Below, in pieces: positions 37,189-45,781 of a DNA stretch of 64,000 nucleotides. The position numbers and the translations under genes were made by a program. Position 1 is the stretch's first letter. Every line of letters begins with the position of its first letter. The notes under the pieces were generated by a model. It made no database searches. It had not been told where the DNA came from and was given only the letters and a program-made list of their open reading frames with translations. This DNA is from Lacrimispora sp. BS-2 (lineage in GTDB: Bacteria; Bacillota; Clostridia; Lachnospirales; Lachnospiraceae): the NCBI RefSeq assembly GCF_040207125.1, contig NZ_CP157940.1, forward strand, positions 3,720,001 through 3,784,000, read 5' to 3'.

Positions 37189-37341
37189 ATGGGAATGAAA
37201 GACAAGGTCACGAGCAAGCTTCTTCAGGCTACCAGCGATAAGACCGAATTAAATAAGAAAATGCTGGCTTGGAACAAATCTTTTGTAGAAGTGAACAAAA
37301 CACTGGGTGGAAATGCACAAAAAAATAAGAAAAATAAATAA
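37189..37341 (+). CDS. Small basic hypothetical protein (50 aa)
   Basis: An open frame ATG-TAA of 51 codons encoding a Lys-rich protein (MGMKDKVTSKLLQATSDK..., ending NAQKNKKNK). GGGAG is 9 nt upstream of the first ATG. There is a TATAAT-like box at 37153-37158 (CATATAATAAAG) upstream. Ten or more lysines and a predicted helix could suit a nucleic-acid-binding or membrane-surface peptide. No family recognised. The regular codon use and the ribosome site favour a real gene, but proof is lacking. Confidence 0.5.
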   Translation: MGMKDKVTSKLLQATSDKTELNKKMLAWNKSFVEVNKTLGGNAQKNKKNK

Positions 37342-37377
37342 ATTCGAAAAAGTTGTAAATTATTTGTAAAAAAGGTG

Positions 37378-37406
37378 TTGACTTTTGTTGGATACGGTTA
37401 TATAAT
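37378..37406 (+). promoter_or_regulatory. Sigma-A promoter of tRNA-Lys
   Basis: TTGACT (37378-37383) and TATAAT (37401-37406) are 17 bp apart. A GTGCTC/GAGCAC hairpin follows at about 37414-37432 in the short leader before the tRNA. Confidence 0.88.
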
Positions 37407-37454
37407 TACACACGTGCTCAAGACGAGAGCACAGTGAAAGAAAACAAAAGACAT

Positions 37455-37527
37455 GCGCCTTTAGCTCAGTTGGTAGAGCAGTAGACTCTTAATCTATTTG
37501 TCCAGGGTTCGAGTCCCTGAAGGCGCA
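37455..37527 (+). tRNA. tRNA-Lys (anticodon CTT)
   Basis: A 73-nt cloverleaf: acceptor GCGCCTT/AAGGCGC, D stem GCTC/GAGC, anticodon loop CTCTTAA giving CTT, T arm CAGGG-TTCGAGT-CCCTG, discriminator A. The 3' CCA is not encoded. Confidence 0.97.
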
Positions 37528-37765
37528 CTCAAAAGTTCCGGTTTTGCAGACAGAGAGCTGCGGGGTTGGGGCTTTTACTTTGTCTGAATTTATGCGGATT
37601 TACAAGGTTTTGTTTCGTTTGAATAGAATAGATGGGGAAGCGGATGCCTGGAGGGTGTTCGCTTTTTTATTTAGGTCTATTTTGTAGTGAAAAAACCTGA
37701 TTACCTAATATATGCGAATCGTTATATCCCGCGGAGATCCAAAAGCAGACGGTCTGAACCCTGTC

Positions 37766-37849
37766 AAAGCGTGTTGAAAATTATTGTGCCCGGAGAGCCG
37801 CTGTAAGACGGCCTGCCGGGCATAATAAACTTTCAGACGCGCTTTTTTT
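37766..37849. terminator. Long hairpin between tRNA-Lys and the convergent kinase gene
   Basis: AAAGCGTGT-TGAAA (from 37766) pairs with TTTCA-GACGCGCTTT (ending 37845), and an inner TGCCCGG/CCGGGCA stem with GCCG/CGGC lies at 37787-37822. Seven Ts follow on the plus strand. The 37528-37765 stretch between this hairpin and the tRNA shows no gene. Confidence 0.75.
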
Positions 37850-37856
37850 GTTGCTG

Positions 37857-39395
37857 TTACTGCTCTGCCAGTGCATGCATGAGTTCAGCTGCAGCAGGAT
37901 AAAGCCTGTCATAAATATCCTGATATATCTTGTAGGTCTCGTGATTTTTTGCATCTGGATGGTAGGTTTTGCCGGGCTTGATAAACTTGGTCAGGGCGGC
38001 AAAATCCTCAAAACCGGGATGCTTTACGGCGGTAGCTGCCATCATGGCATCCCCAAAGCAGGCGCCGATGGTCACAAGCGGTGTATTGATCTCCTTGCCG
38101 GTCACATCCGCCACAATCTGCATCCAAAGTGGGTTCTGTACGCCGCCTCCTACGGCAAATATCTGGTCAATAATTACATTGTCATGGGCTTCCATAAGGC
38201 TCAGCTGCTGATTGACGGAGAAAGCCACGGATTCCAGGGCGCTGCGGTACATATGGGCTCTGGTGTGGGCCAGGGTCAGACCAAGCAGGCAGCCTCTGGC
38301 CAGGGGGTCATTGATGGGAGTCCGCTCACCGGCAAAATAGGGCAGTGTGATCAGCCCGCCGCTTCCCGGTGCAATTTGATCAACGCCCTCCAGCATGGTC
38401 TGATAGGCGTCCGGACCACCGTCCTGCTCCAGTGCCAGGGCATCCGGGAACAAGGTGTCACGGTACCATTTGGTCAGGGAACCGGCCGCGTTGGTCCCTG
38501 CGGAAATGTCACATAGGCCCGGAACGATAAATTCTTCCCGCCACAGGCGGTCATCGTCCACCAGTTCCTTTGTTCCCAGAATCATGTAGATGGAAGATCC
38601 GAACTGAATCATCATCTTGCCAGGAGCAACCACGCCGATGCTGATGGCTTCCGCGCCGGAATCATCGGTTCCCGTGATGACCGGAGTGCCCTCTTTTAAG
38701 CCGGTTTCTGCTGCTGCCCGGGAGGTCACTCTGCCTGCGATCTCGTTGGCCTCTTTGATCTCTGCCAGCTGGCCGGGGCGGCAGATGGGAGCGCACAGTC
38801 CGGGGTTTGGTACCCCGTCCCGGTCGTACAGGGGATTAAAGCTGGACAGTCCCAGGAACCGGTCCACCACATAATTCCCTGTCAGCCTGGCTGTGATGAA
38901 GGTGGAAGCTGTGATGAATTTGTATGTTTTTTCATAGATCAGGGGCTCATTGTTCTTGATCCAGAGAATCTTGGGCATCACATCTGAGGAACAGAGAGGT
39001 CGTCCGTACCATTTCTTGATCTGTTCCTCACCGTAAAGCTCTGTAAGCTGCGCCATCTCCCTTGTGGCTCTGGAATCGATACCATAGAGGATAGCTTTTC
39101 GCAGGGGGCGGCACTGTTCGTCCACAGGCAGGCAATCCGCGCCCAGTGCGCTGGCTCCCACAGCCAGAATGTCTGCAGGGTCCACCTGGCTTTCTGCGAT
39201 CAGCTGCCGACTGATGGTACAAAAATCCTCCCACCAATCCTCATCCGCATCGTGCTCATAATAGCCGGGCCTGGCATTGGTCATGGCGTGTTCGGCAGTT
39301 CCGGTGGCGATGATGTTGCAGTCATGGTCGATCAGTACGCCTTTGCTGGAGTTGGTTCCCGTGTCAATACCCATAAAATATTTTTTACCAATCAT
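37857..39395 (-). CDS. FGGY-family carbohydrate kinase (xylulokinase-like)
   Basis: A 512-aa sugar kinase with two actin-like domains. The N-terminal phosphate-1 motif is YFMGIDTGTNSSKGVLI, the second domain carries VITGTDDSGAEAISIG and the adenosine region FAVGGGVQNPLWMQI. The start MIGKKYF follows GGAGG by 5 nt. It is downstream of the COG1574 amidohydrolase on the same strand (gap 147 nt) and the two are divergent from the frl-like operon. FGGY kinases act on xylulose, ribulose, gluconate, glycerol, erythritol and others; the substrate here is undetermined, but the location suggests a sugar released from, or related to, Amadori compounds. Confidence 0.9.
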   Translation of the reverse strand: MIGKKYFMGIDTGTNSSKGVLIDHDCNIIATGTAEHAMTNARPGYYEHDADEDWWEDFCTISRQLIAESQVDPADILAVGASALGADCLPVDEQCRPLRKAILYGIDSRATREMAQLTELYGEEQIKKWYGRPLCSSDVMPKILWIKNNEPLIYEKTYKFITASTFITARLTGNYVVDRFLGLSSFNPLYDRDGVPNPGLCAPICRPGQLAEIKEANEIAGRVTSRAAAETGLKEGTPVITGTDDSGAEAISIGVVAPGKMMIQFGSSIYMILGTKELVDDDRLWREEFIVPGLCDISAGTNAAGSLTKWYRDTLFPDALALEQDGGPDAYQTMLEGVDQIAPGSGGLITLPYFAGERTPINDPLARGCLLGLTLAHTRAHMYRSALESVAFSVNQQLSLMEAHDNVIIDQIFAVGGGVQNPLWMQIVADVTGKEINTPLVTIGACFGDAMMAATAVKHPGFEDFAALTKFIKPGKTYHPDAKNHETYKIYQDIYDRLYPAAAELMHALAEQ

Positions 39396-39542
39396 GTTTA
39401 CCTCCATAAGAAAATGTTGTTCAACTGTGTCCGCAGGTCTGCGGGACAGCTTGTGTTAGGAACCGATTATGTAACAAGTGAAAAATGCTGCGGCCAGGCA
39501 GGTCACGGGCACAGCCGGTCTCCTTTTAATTCGGCGATTTCC

Positions 39543-41087
39543 TTAAATCGTGCGATGGACAATTTTGCCGTCCACCAGAGTCAGGCACACTTTGATGCCT
39601 CGCATCTGGTCCATGGGGGTCTCAAACACATTCCCATCCAGCACTGCGATGTCTGCCAGATTACCGGCTTTGAGGGTACCCAGCTGGGATTCGCAGCCCA
39701 GGTTGTACTGGCCCCCGTAGGTCCAGGCCTTTAATAACTCAGCAGTGGTCAGGGTGTTCTCTTTATTGAAGGGCGCACCTCCTTCAGGGAACAGGGCGCC
39801 TACTGTGTGGTAGATGGACTCAGGAATATCGTCGTAAAGCAGCGGCAGGTCCGTGCCGCAGGAAATCGTCACACCACTCTCGGCCATTTTTCGGCGGTTC
39901 CAGTAGTTTTTGCCACGTTCCAGACCGATCTTTTCCTGAATCATTGCCAGCTTGCCGTCCCGGTCTGCGATGGACATGATCTGAGGATAGACCTCTGCCA
40001 CTATGCCGAGAGCTCCCATGCGCTCCAGATCAACAGGATCCGAGCACTCCAGGTCTGTGATTGCATGACGGTTTTTCACCTTGCCGTCTGGTCCCCTTTG
40101 GCACTGGTCAAAGATATCGATAGTCCTGCAGATGGCTCCATCGCCCTGTGCATGGAGAGAAAAGCGGAAGTTCTCCCTGTCGGCTGCCAGGGTATCCCTT
40201 CTTAAGCCTTCCCAGTCGATATTTTTGGCGCAGCAGGTGTCCGCGCAGAGGTAGGGAGACTTCATTTCGCCTTCCAGCTGGCTGATTGATCCGTCGGTCA
40301 TCTGGTTATAACCTGAGAAATGTACAAAAATGCCGGGAAAGAAATCCCGCATTTCCTTTCCGTATTCCAGATTCATGGGAAAGCCTACAGGCTGGCTCAT
40401 GAAATGTACTCTGGCAGTCAGCGCGTTCTCCTGTTCTAATTTCTTAAGTTCTTCTGTAAAACCGTAGAAATCGTCAAACCCCATTTCCTTGACAGAAGTA
40501 ATTCCTCTTGAATTCATCATGGACAGATATTTCCTGAATTCCGGTACGGAAAATTCCTTCTGTCCCAGAATATATCTCAGAAGGCGCCAGTAGCTTTCTG
40601 ACCAGCAGGTGTCCGGGGTGAAACGGTACTCCCTGCGGGCGGCGCTGTTCATATAACAGCTTTCTCCTCCTTCCATAAAGAAAATGGCAGGCACGTCCCC
40701 AAACTCCTGGTCCAGCCGGTCGCAGCTCAGCTCTGTGAAACCGGGGCGTACCCCTCTTGCAAGCACAGTTGCGCCGGGGGACAGGCCTTCCTGGTAAGCC
40801 TTAGCTGCTGCCACCGACTGATCTGCGTTTTGGCATGCGCTTAAATCGGCGCCCGTGATGGTAAGCAGATATCCGTTGAAAAAACAGTGCACGTCCGTAA
40901 AGCCAGGGCAGATGAGCCGATCTCCTAAATCCATCACCTGGGTGTCCGGTCCGGCGTACTCAGCTCCGTCCGAGGAACCAGCGGCCAGGATGCGGTTGCC
41001 GGATATGGCTATGAAGCCTGCTTCCGGAGTGGAAGCAAGGCCTGAGAAGATAGCGTTGGAACGTAATAGAATGTCAACTTTCTGCAT
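39543..41087 (-). CDS. COG1574/YtcJ-type amidohydrolase with an altered metal motif
   Basis: A 514-aa amidohydrolase-superfamily protein. It has the small beta domain at both ends (ILLRSNAIFSGLASTPEAGF; IAVLDGNVFETP), RLICPGFTDVHCFFNGYLL at about residue 55-75, a His in FSLHAQGDGA and a late Asp in ISCGTDLPLL. Most members have HxH or HCH in the first motif; here the second histidine position holds Phe (HCFF). This could change metal use or reflect a special subfamily. No signal peptide. It is the first gene of the minus-strand pair with the FGGY kinase. Substrate unknown; hydrolysis of an N-acyl or cyclic amide of a sugar-amine is one idea. Confidence 0.85.
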   Translation of the reverse strand: MQKVDILLRSNAIFSGLASTPEAGFIAISGNRILAAGSSDGAEYAGPDTQVMDLGDRLICPGFTDVHCFFNGYLLTITGADLSACQNADQSVAAAKAYQEGLSPGATVLARGVRPGFTELSCDRLDQEFGDVPAIFFMEGGESCYMNSAARREYRFTPDTCWSESYWRLLRYILGQKEFSVPEFRKYLSMMNSRGITSVKEMGFDDFYGFTEELKKLEQENALTARVHFMSQPVGFPMNLEYGKEMRDFFPGIFVHFSGYNQMTDGSISQLEGEMKSPYLCADTCCAKNIDWEGLRRDTLAADRENFRFSLHAQGDGAICRTIDIFDQCQRGPDGKVKNRHAITDLECSDPVDLERMGALGIVAEVYPQIMSIADRDGKLAMIQEKIGLERGKNYWNRRKMAESGVTISCGTDLPLLYDDIPESIYHTVGALFPEGGAPFNKENTLTTAELLKAWTYGGQYNLGCESQLGTLKAGNLADIAVLDGNVFETPMDQMRGIKVCLTLVDGKIVHRTI

Positions 41088-41123
41088 AATGCAGCCTCCT
41101 TTGATAAAAATAGTGATATTAAT

Positions 41124-41139
41124 AAGTTGTCGACAATTT
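41124..41139. promoter_or_regulatory. Palindromic operator candidate
   Basis: AAGTTGTCGACAATTT is a near-perfect 16-bp palindrome with core TTGTCGACAA. It lies just downstream of the minus-strand -10 box, where a repressor would block transcription of the amidohydrolase/kinase pair. The shape (TTGTnnnACAA) is like operators of HutC-type GntR repressors, two of which are encoded in this cluster. Confidence 0.5.
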
Positions 41140-41157
41140 CATACCAAATCTAAAATC

Positions 41158-41186
41158 ATCATAACACGGTAGGCATTTGGATTCAA
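41158..41186 (-). promoter_or_regulatory. Promoter of the amidohydrolase/FGGY kinase pair
   Basis: On the minus strand TTGAAT (41186-41181) and TATGAT (41163-41158) are 17 bp apart. Confidence 0.65.
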
Positions 41187-41296
41187 TCAAAAAAGCGTTT
41201 TGCGGGGAAAATTGTAATAAAAGTGAAAATACATATATAAAAATATACATATTGCACAAAAAATATAATTAAGTGGGTGAGAAAAGTGGAATGATG

Positions 41297-41325
41297 TTGA
41301 CATTGTTTCTTTCGTCTGATATTGT
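41297..41325 (+). promoter_or_regulatory. Promoter of the SgcQ-like gene
   Basis: TTGACA (41297-41302) and TATTGT (41320-41325), 17-bp spacer. An ACATATATA motif lies at 41350-41358, inside the expected leader just before the ribosome site. Confidence 0.75.
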
Positions 41326-41382
41326 AAAAGTGGTATTAAAATATCATAGACATATATAGTAAAATGGGAGGGAATAATACAT

Positions 41383-42195
41383 ATGCTTTGGACTGAAAAA
41401 ATGTTTCATACGAAAAAACCGATTATTGCCATGCTGCATCTGGATCCACTTCCGGGAGATCCCATGTATTCTTCGGATAATGATATGAAGACAACGGTAG
41501 CGCACGCCAGGGAGGACCTTAAGGCATTGCAGGAAGGCGGTGTAGACGGGATTTTGTTCTCCAACGAATTCAGCCTTCCCTATGAACGGAATATGAGCTT
41601 CGTCACACCTGCCAGTATGGCGCGGGTTATCGGAGAGCTGATGAACGAGATCAGAGTGCCTTTTGGTGTGGACTGTATCTCGGATGGTCTGGCAACCCTG
41701 GAGCTGGCTGCTGCTGTGGGCGCCGATTTTGTACGGGGAACCTTTTGCGGCGTCTATGTGGGAGACGGCGGACTGTACAATAATGATTTTTCAAAGCTCC
41801 TGAGGCGCAGGGCTGCCCTGCCCCTTGAAAAGCTTAAAATGCTCTATTTCATTAACCCGGAATCCGACCGGAATCTGGATACCAGACCGCTGAAGGATAT
41901 TGCCAGGTCCACAATTTTCAAGGCTAATCCGGACGGGCTATGCATCTCTGCCTCAGCCGCTGGGCAGGATGTGGATGATGAACTGATCGCACAGGTGAAG
42001 GCGGCGGCTCCGGAGGTGGTGGTTCTGTGCAATACCGGGTGCCGCAGGGATACCATAGAGCGGAAGCTGGCTACAGCGGATGCTGCAGTGGTGGGGACTA
42101 CATTTAAGGAAAACGGCGATTTCTTCGCCCGCGTGGATGTGGTCCGCGTGAAGGAATTTATGGAAGCAGCAAAAGCATACAGGAAGAGTCTGTGA
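41383..42195 (+). CDS. BtpA/SgcQ family TIM-barrel protein
   Basis: A 270-aa protein matching the BtpA/SgcQ family (COG0434) over its full length: IIAMLHLDPLPGDPMY at the N-terminus, GGVDGILFSNEF, GADFVRGTFCGVYVGDGG and VGTTFKENGDFFARVD at the C-terminus. SgcQ relatives occur in sugar-utilisation operons; their reaction is not established. GGAGGG lies 9 nt before the ATG. Followed by a 296-bp gap containing a new promoter, so it may be expressed both alone and by read-through. Confidence 0.88.
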   Translation: MLWTEKMFHTKKPIIAMLHLDPLPGDPMYSSDNDMKTTVAHAREDLKALQEGGVDGILFSNEFSLPYERNMSFVTPASMARVIGELMNEIRVPFGVDCISDGLATLELAAAVGADFVRGTFCGVYVGDGGLYNNDFSKLLRRRAALPLEKLKMLYFINPESDRNLDTRPLKDIARSTIFKANPDGLCISASAAGQDVDDELIAQVKAAAPEVVVLCNTGCRRDTIERKLATADAAVVGTTFKENGDFFARVDVVRVKEFMEAAKAYRKSL

Positions 42196-42412
42196 GCAAA
42201 AAACTAAGTAAAAAGATTGGGCTGGAGGCAGAGAAGTCATCCTGCGCCAGGCTGTACACAATAGCGTTCGGCGGGGGATGGCTTTTTGATATAAAAATAC
42301 TTTGTACATATATAAATATAAATCGGTTGATTGGAAAAGAATTCCTGCGAATCAGATAATTTATGTATAATATGCACTATTATATGAACGTAATTATGTG
42401 AAAAATAGTAAA

Positions 42413-42441
42413 TTGACACTAATATACTGATTTGATATACT
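42413..42441 (+). promoter_or_regulatory. Promoter of the first kinase gene
   Basis: TTGACA (42413-42418) and TATACT (42436-42441), 17-bp spacer. An ACATATATA motif at 42465-42473 lies 29 nt past the first base of the -10, nearly the same spacing as at the SgcQ-like promoter. No other gene is visible between 42196 and 42491. Confidence 0.78.
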
Positions 42442-42491
42442 TCAAGTGGTATGAAAAACTAAAAACATATATACATATTGGGAGAAGAAAA

Positions 42492-43286
42492 ATGAAAGTT
42501 GCTGCTATCGGAGACAACTGCATTGACGTGTATGAGCGGATTCAAAAGAAATACCCCACCGGCAATGTGGTAGATACGGGAGTCAATATTCAGAAGCTGG
42601 GAATTCCCGTATCCATTATCAGTACCACCGGTTCTGATGAAAACGGAAGATGGATGGTGGAGACACTGTCCAGAGAAGGACTGGATTTGAGCCACTTCAA
42701 AGTGGGGAACGGGCCGACTGCCATTACTTACATGGATATGGACGGGCTGGACCGGGTGCATGGTGATTATGTGGAGGGGGTGCTGGAACATATTATGTTT
42801 GACGACGAGGATGTCCGCTTTGCCGCTGCCCATGACCTGGTGCATACTGCGCTGTGGGGAAAGGCAGAAGAAGCCCTGCCGAAGATCCGTCAGCTTTCCG
42901 ATGTGCGGATCAGCTTTGACTATGCAGACCGGCTGGACCACGAACTGGTTGAGAAAACCCTGCCATTTGTGGATTATGGATTTTATTCCTACCACAAGGA
43001 GCGGGATGCATTTATTGAATCCTACTTAAAGGATAAGGTAGACAGGGGCATGAAGGTTGCGGTGGCCACCTTTGGTGATAAGGGGAGCCTGGCTTATGAC
43101 GGCAACCAGTTTTATGAGGGAGGCATTTATCCTGCCTGTGTGGTGAATACTGTGGGAGCGGGCGACAGCTTTATCGCTGGATTCCTCTATGAAATTCTGA
43201 ACGGGTCTGACATTGAAACGTGCCTGGACACAGGCGCGAAGATAGCTGCCAAAGTGGTCAGTACCTTCAATCCATGGGAGGAATGA
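42492..43286 (+). CDS. PfkB-family kinase, FrlD-like paralogue 1
   Basis: A 264-aa ribokinase-fold sugar kinase. The opening MKVAAIGDNCIDVYERIQKK is shared with fructoselysine 6-kinase FrlD. The C-terminal anion-hole and catalytic base motif NTVGAGDSFIAGFLYE is intact. The substrate loop near residue 20-30 reads TGNVVDTGVNIQKLG where FrlD has GGNxVNVAVY, so substrate choice may differ from the paralogue at 48521. The ATG at 42492 follows GGGAG by 8 nt; an earlier ATG overlaps the promoter -10 and is rejected. It is followed 1 nt later by the SGNH hydrolase gene. Confidence 0.88.
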   Translation: MKVAAIGDNCIDVYERIQKKYPTGNVVDTGVNIQKLGIPVSIISTTGSDENGRWMVETLSREGLDLSHFKVGNGPTAITYMDMDGLDRVHGDYVEGVLEHIMFDDEDVRFAAAHDLVHTALWGKAEEALPKIRQLSDVRISFDYADRLDHELVEKTLPFVDYGFYSYHKERDAFIESYLKDKVDRGMKVAVATFGDKGSLAYDGNQFYEGGIYPACVVNTVGAGDSFIAGFLYEILNGSDIETCLDTGAKIAAKVVSTFNPWEE

Positions 43287-43287
43287 G

Positions 43288-43950
43288 ATGATAAGAAAAC
43301 GGGTTCTCTGTTATGGTGATTCCAATACCTGGGGCTACATGCCCGTGACCGGAACCAGGTATGAGGAGAGTGTCCGGTATCCGGGAGTTATGGCTCAATC
43401 GCTGGGAGATGAGTACCGGGTTGTGGAGGAGGGGTTAAACGGACGGACCACTGTGTTTTCCGACCGAATGGAGCCGGAGCGCTGCGGAATTGAACACCTG
43501 CTTCCGTTTTTGCTGTCCCACCTGCCTCTTGATTATCTGGTGATTATGCTTGGAACAAACGATACTAAAAGCCATTTCCACGTCAATGCCAGAGAAATCG
43601 GATACGGTATGGAAGAACTTCTGATCCGGGCCAGGCACATTCTGGATACCAGGGGATTTAGAACAAAAATCATACTGGTGGCCCCGGTTCCCATTTATCC
43701 TGAGAGAGATCCCATGTTTGACCAGGAATCCTGGAGGAAGAGCGGGGAACTGGCACTGGTTTTCCGGGAACTGGCTCATACATACGGATGCCTGTACCTG
43801 GATGGCGGATCTGTCACCAGGGCTGTGGGAGAGGATGGAATCCATCTGAGCATACAAGGCCACCGGGCATTGGGAGAAGCAATTGCAGAGATCATAAAGG
43901 TACACGAACAATGCCAATTTACTAAGCATATGGGGAATCCGTCTGAGTAA
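43288..43950 (+). CDS. SGNH/GDSL-type hydrolase
   Basis: A 220-aa esterase-fold enzyme with all four blocks: GDSN (block I, CYGDSNTWGY, residues about 8-17), a Gly in EEGLNGRTT (block II), GTND (LGTNDTKSH, block III) and DGIHLS (block V with catalytic Asp/His). No signal peptide, so it acts in the cytoplasm. Related enzymes remove acetyl or acyl groups from sugars and other esters. Start codon is 1 nt after the kinase stop. In this cluster it might deacylate an imported or phosphorylated Amadori compound; that is inference. Confidence 0.9.
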   Translation: MIRKRVLCYGDSNTWGYMPVTGTRYEESVRYPGVMAQSLGDEYRVVEEGLNGRTTVFSDRMEPERCGIEHLLPFLLSHLPLDYLVIMLGTNDTKSHFHVNAREIGYGMEELLIRARHILDTRGFRTKIILVAPVPIYPERDPMFDQESWRKSGELALVFRELAHTYGCLYLDGGSVTRAVGEDGIHLSIQGHRALGEAIAEIIKVHEQCQFTKHMGNPSE

Positions 43951-44021
43951 GCCGGCATGTATTGCACACAAGTGGTCGGAATACAACCGCTTCGTGCTCA
44001 TAACAAAGGGGGTAATTAATT

Positions 44022-44852
44022 ATGAAACTTGGCATGTTTACTTCTGGTTATCAGCGCAATCCGCTGGAACACTGCTTTCAGGATGCAAAGCGTTTCGGCT
44101 ATGACTTCATCGAGCTGTGGGGCGGCAGGCCTCACGCCTTTGCACCAGATCTGAAAGCAGGGGAGATTAAGGACTTGAAACGCCTGATCGATAAATATCA
44201 GATGCCGGTGCTGGGATTTACGCCAGAGCACAACGCCTATCCTTATAATTTTATGATTGGAAGCGAGCTGCAGAGGAGAGATGCAGTAGATTACCTGAAG
44301 CTGTGTCTGGATATGGCGAAGGAAATGGGCTCTGACTATATGCTGGTGTCACCGGCCCATGCCGGATATCTGGCAACCTATGAGGAGATCTGGTCCCGCA
44401 TGGTGAGTACCTTAAGAGAGCTGACCGGCCACGCTGAGAAGGTTGGCGTAAAGCTGGTGGTGGAAACGCTGACGCCTTATGAGAGCAACGCGTTCAAGAG
44501 CGCAAATGACCTGATCGAACTGTTTAAACGCATTGATTCCCCCTATATTGTGGGTATGTGTGATGTAGTGCCTCCTTTTGTTCAGCATGAAAGCATCATG
44601 GCTTACATTGATAAGCTGGGCGAAAAAATGTATCACATGCACATTATTGACGGGGATCAGGGGACAGACAGCCACATTGTTCCCGGCGAGGGTTCCATAC
44701 CGCTGCCGGAGCTGTTTAAAGAGTTAAAGGATGCCGGATATGAGAAGACTGCCACATTGGAGTTGGTGACAGGATATATCAACGAACCCAGGTTGTATGC
44801 CAGAAGAGCCATCGACAATGCCCGTGCCTATATGAGGGAAGCCGGTTTCTGA
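44022..44852 (+). CDS. frlC: Fructoselysine 3-epimerase-like sugar isomerase (FrlC)
   Basis: A 276-aa TIM-barrel isomerase that, in E. coli, interconverts psicoselysine and fructoselysine. Similarity to E. coli FrlC, as I remember it, is close and runs the full length: KLGMFTSGYQRNPLEHCF, ELWGGRPHAFAPDLKAG, ISxAHAGYL-like VSPAHAGYLATYEEIW, HMHIIDGDQGTDSH with PGEG and ELVTGYINEPRLYARRA. Metal-binding Glu, Asp, His and Glu residues of the family are in these stretches. AAAGGGGG lies 9 nt upstream. It belongs to the operon running from 42492 to 46203. Confidence 0.9.
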   Translation: MKLGMFTSGYQRNPLEHCFQDAKRFGYDFIELWGGRPHAFAPDLKAGEIKDLKRLIDKYQMPVLGFTPEHNAYPYNFMIGSELQRRDAVDYLKLCLDMAKEMGSDYMLVSPAHAGYLATYEEIWSRMVSTLRELTGHAEKVGVKLVVETLTPYESNAFKSANDLIELFKRIDSPYIVGMCDVVPPFVQHESIMAYIDKLGEKMYHMHIIDGDQGTDSHIVPGEGSIPLPELFKELKDAGYEKTATLELVTGYINEPRLYARRAIDNARAYMREAGF

Positions 44853-44878
44853 CAGAAGGACGGGAAGGGAGACTGATC

Positions 44879-45781
44879 ATGTTTATTGACATTCATGTAC
44901 ATCCGGCGTTTTATGAGCCGATCAATGAGGACGCCAAGCTGGAGGAGTTAAGGCATAATGCCCTGGACATCCACTTAAACGGAACCGCCCCTCTGCAGCA
45001 CGTATTCAACCAGATGCGCTGCGCGGGGCTGGACCGCCTGTGCTTGCTGCCGGAGGATTACTCTGCAGAGTACGGCAGGCCGCTGGTGACAAATGAGGAG
45101 ATCAAAAGGCTGGTGGATCTGGCACCGGACCGCTTTATTGGTTTTGCAGGGGTGGATCCCCTGGCAGAGGGAGCAGAGGACAAGCTGGAGCACGCTTTGG
45201 GCGATCTGAAGCTCAGAGGATTAAAACTTCATCCAGCCCGGCAGCATTTTTATCCGTCGGATAAGCGGCTGAATCCGATTTACGACATCTGCGAAAAGTA
45301 TCACAGGCCTATAATCTTTCACAGCGGACTGTCCTGGGAACCCAATACTCTGGCGAAATATTCCAGGCCCATTGAGTTTGAGGAACTGGCAGCCGCAAGG
45401 CCGGGTCTTAAGATCTGCCTGGCCCACTTCGGCTGGCCCTGGGTGCAGGAGACCGCCATGCTTATGCTGAAATATCCCAATGTTTATGCGGATACGGGGC
45501 TTCTGTATTTTGACAATGCTTTGGAGTTTTACAAGAAGGTATTTAACCATGACATTCCCACTACATGGATTGACCGCAGTCTGCGGCACCAGGTAATGTT
45601 CGGAAGCAACAATCCTCGTTTCGAGCAGATCCGCATGGCAGACGCCATTTCGCGTCTGGGTTTCAGAGAGAGTACCCTGGAGCTGATTAAAGGCGGCAAT
45701 GCCATCGAATTCCTGGGGGGAATAGAAGAAACTTTCATCAGCGGTGTTGCCGGGAAAGGTAAGGAGGGATACCAGTGGTAA
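44879..45781 (+). CDS. TIM-barrel amidohydrolase (COG2159 type)
   Basis: A 300-aa metal-dependent hydrolase or decarboxylase-fold enzyme. The first motif is intact (FIDIHVHPAFYEP, HxH at residues 5-7), followed by GLKLHPARQHFYP (His), IIFHSGLSW (His) and FGSNNPRF near residue 240, where the catalytic acid Asp usually seen in this position (SDxP) is replaced by Asn. It starts 26 nt after the epimerase and overlaps the YjbQ gene by 7 nt. A hydrolase for the amide or lactam of a glycated amine is possible. Confidence 0.87.
   Translation: MFIDIHVHPAFYEPINEDAKLEELRHNALDIHLNGTAPLQHVFNQMRCAGLDRLCLLPEDYSAEYGRPLVTNEEIKRLVDLAPDRFIGFAGVDPLAEGAEDKLEHALGDLKLRGLKLHPARQHFYPSDKRLNPIYDICEKYHRPIIFHSGLSWEPNTLAKYSRPIEFEELAAARPGLKICLAHFGWPWVQETAMLMLKYPNVYADTGLLYFDNALEFYKKVFNHDIPTTWIDRSLRHQVMFGSNNPRFEQIRMADAISRLGFRESTLELIKGGNAIEFLGGIEETFISGVAGKGKEGYQW

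Noticed and set aside
42432..42491. Longer N-terminus for the first FrlD-like kinase
   Set aside because: The extra start codon overlaps the -10 box of a consensus promoter; the inner ATG has a proper ribosome site.
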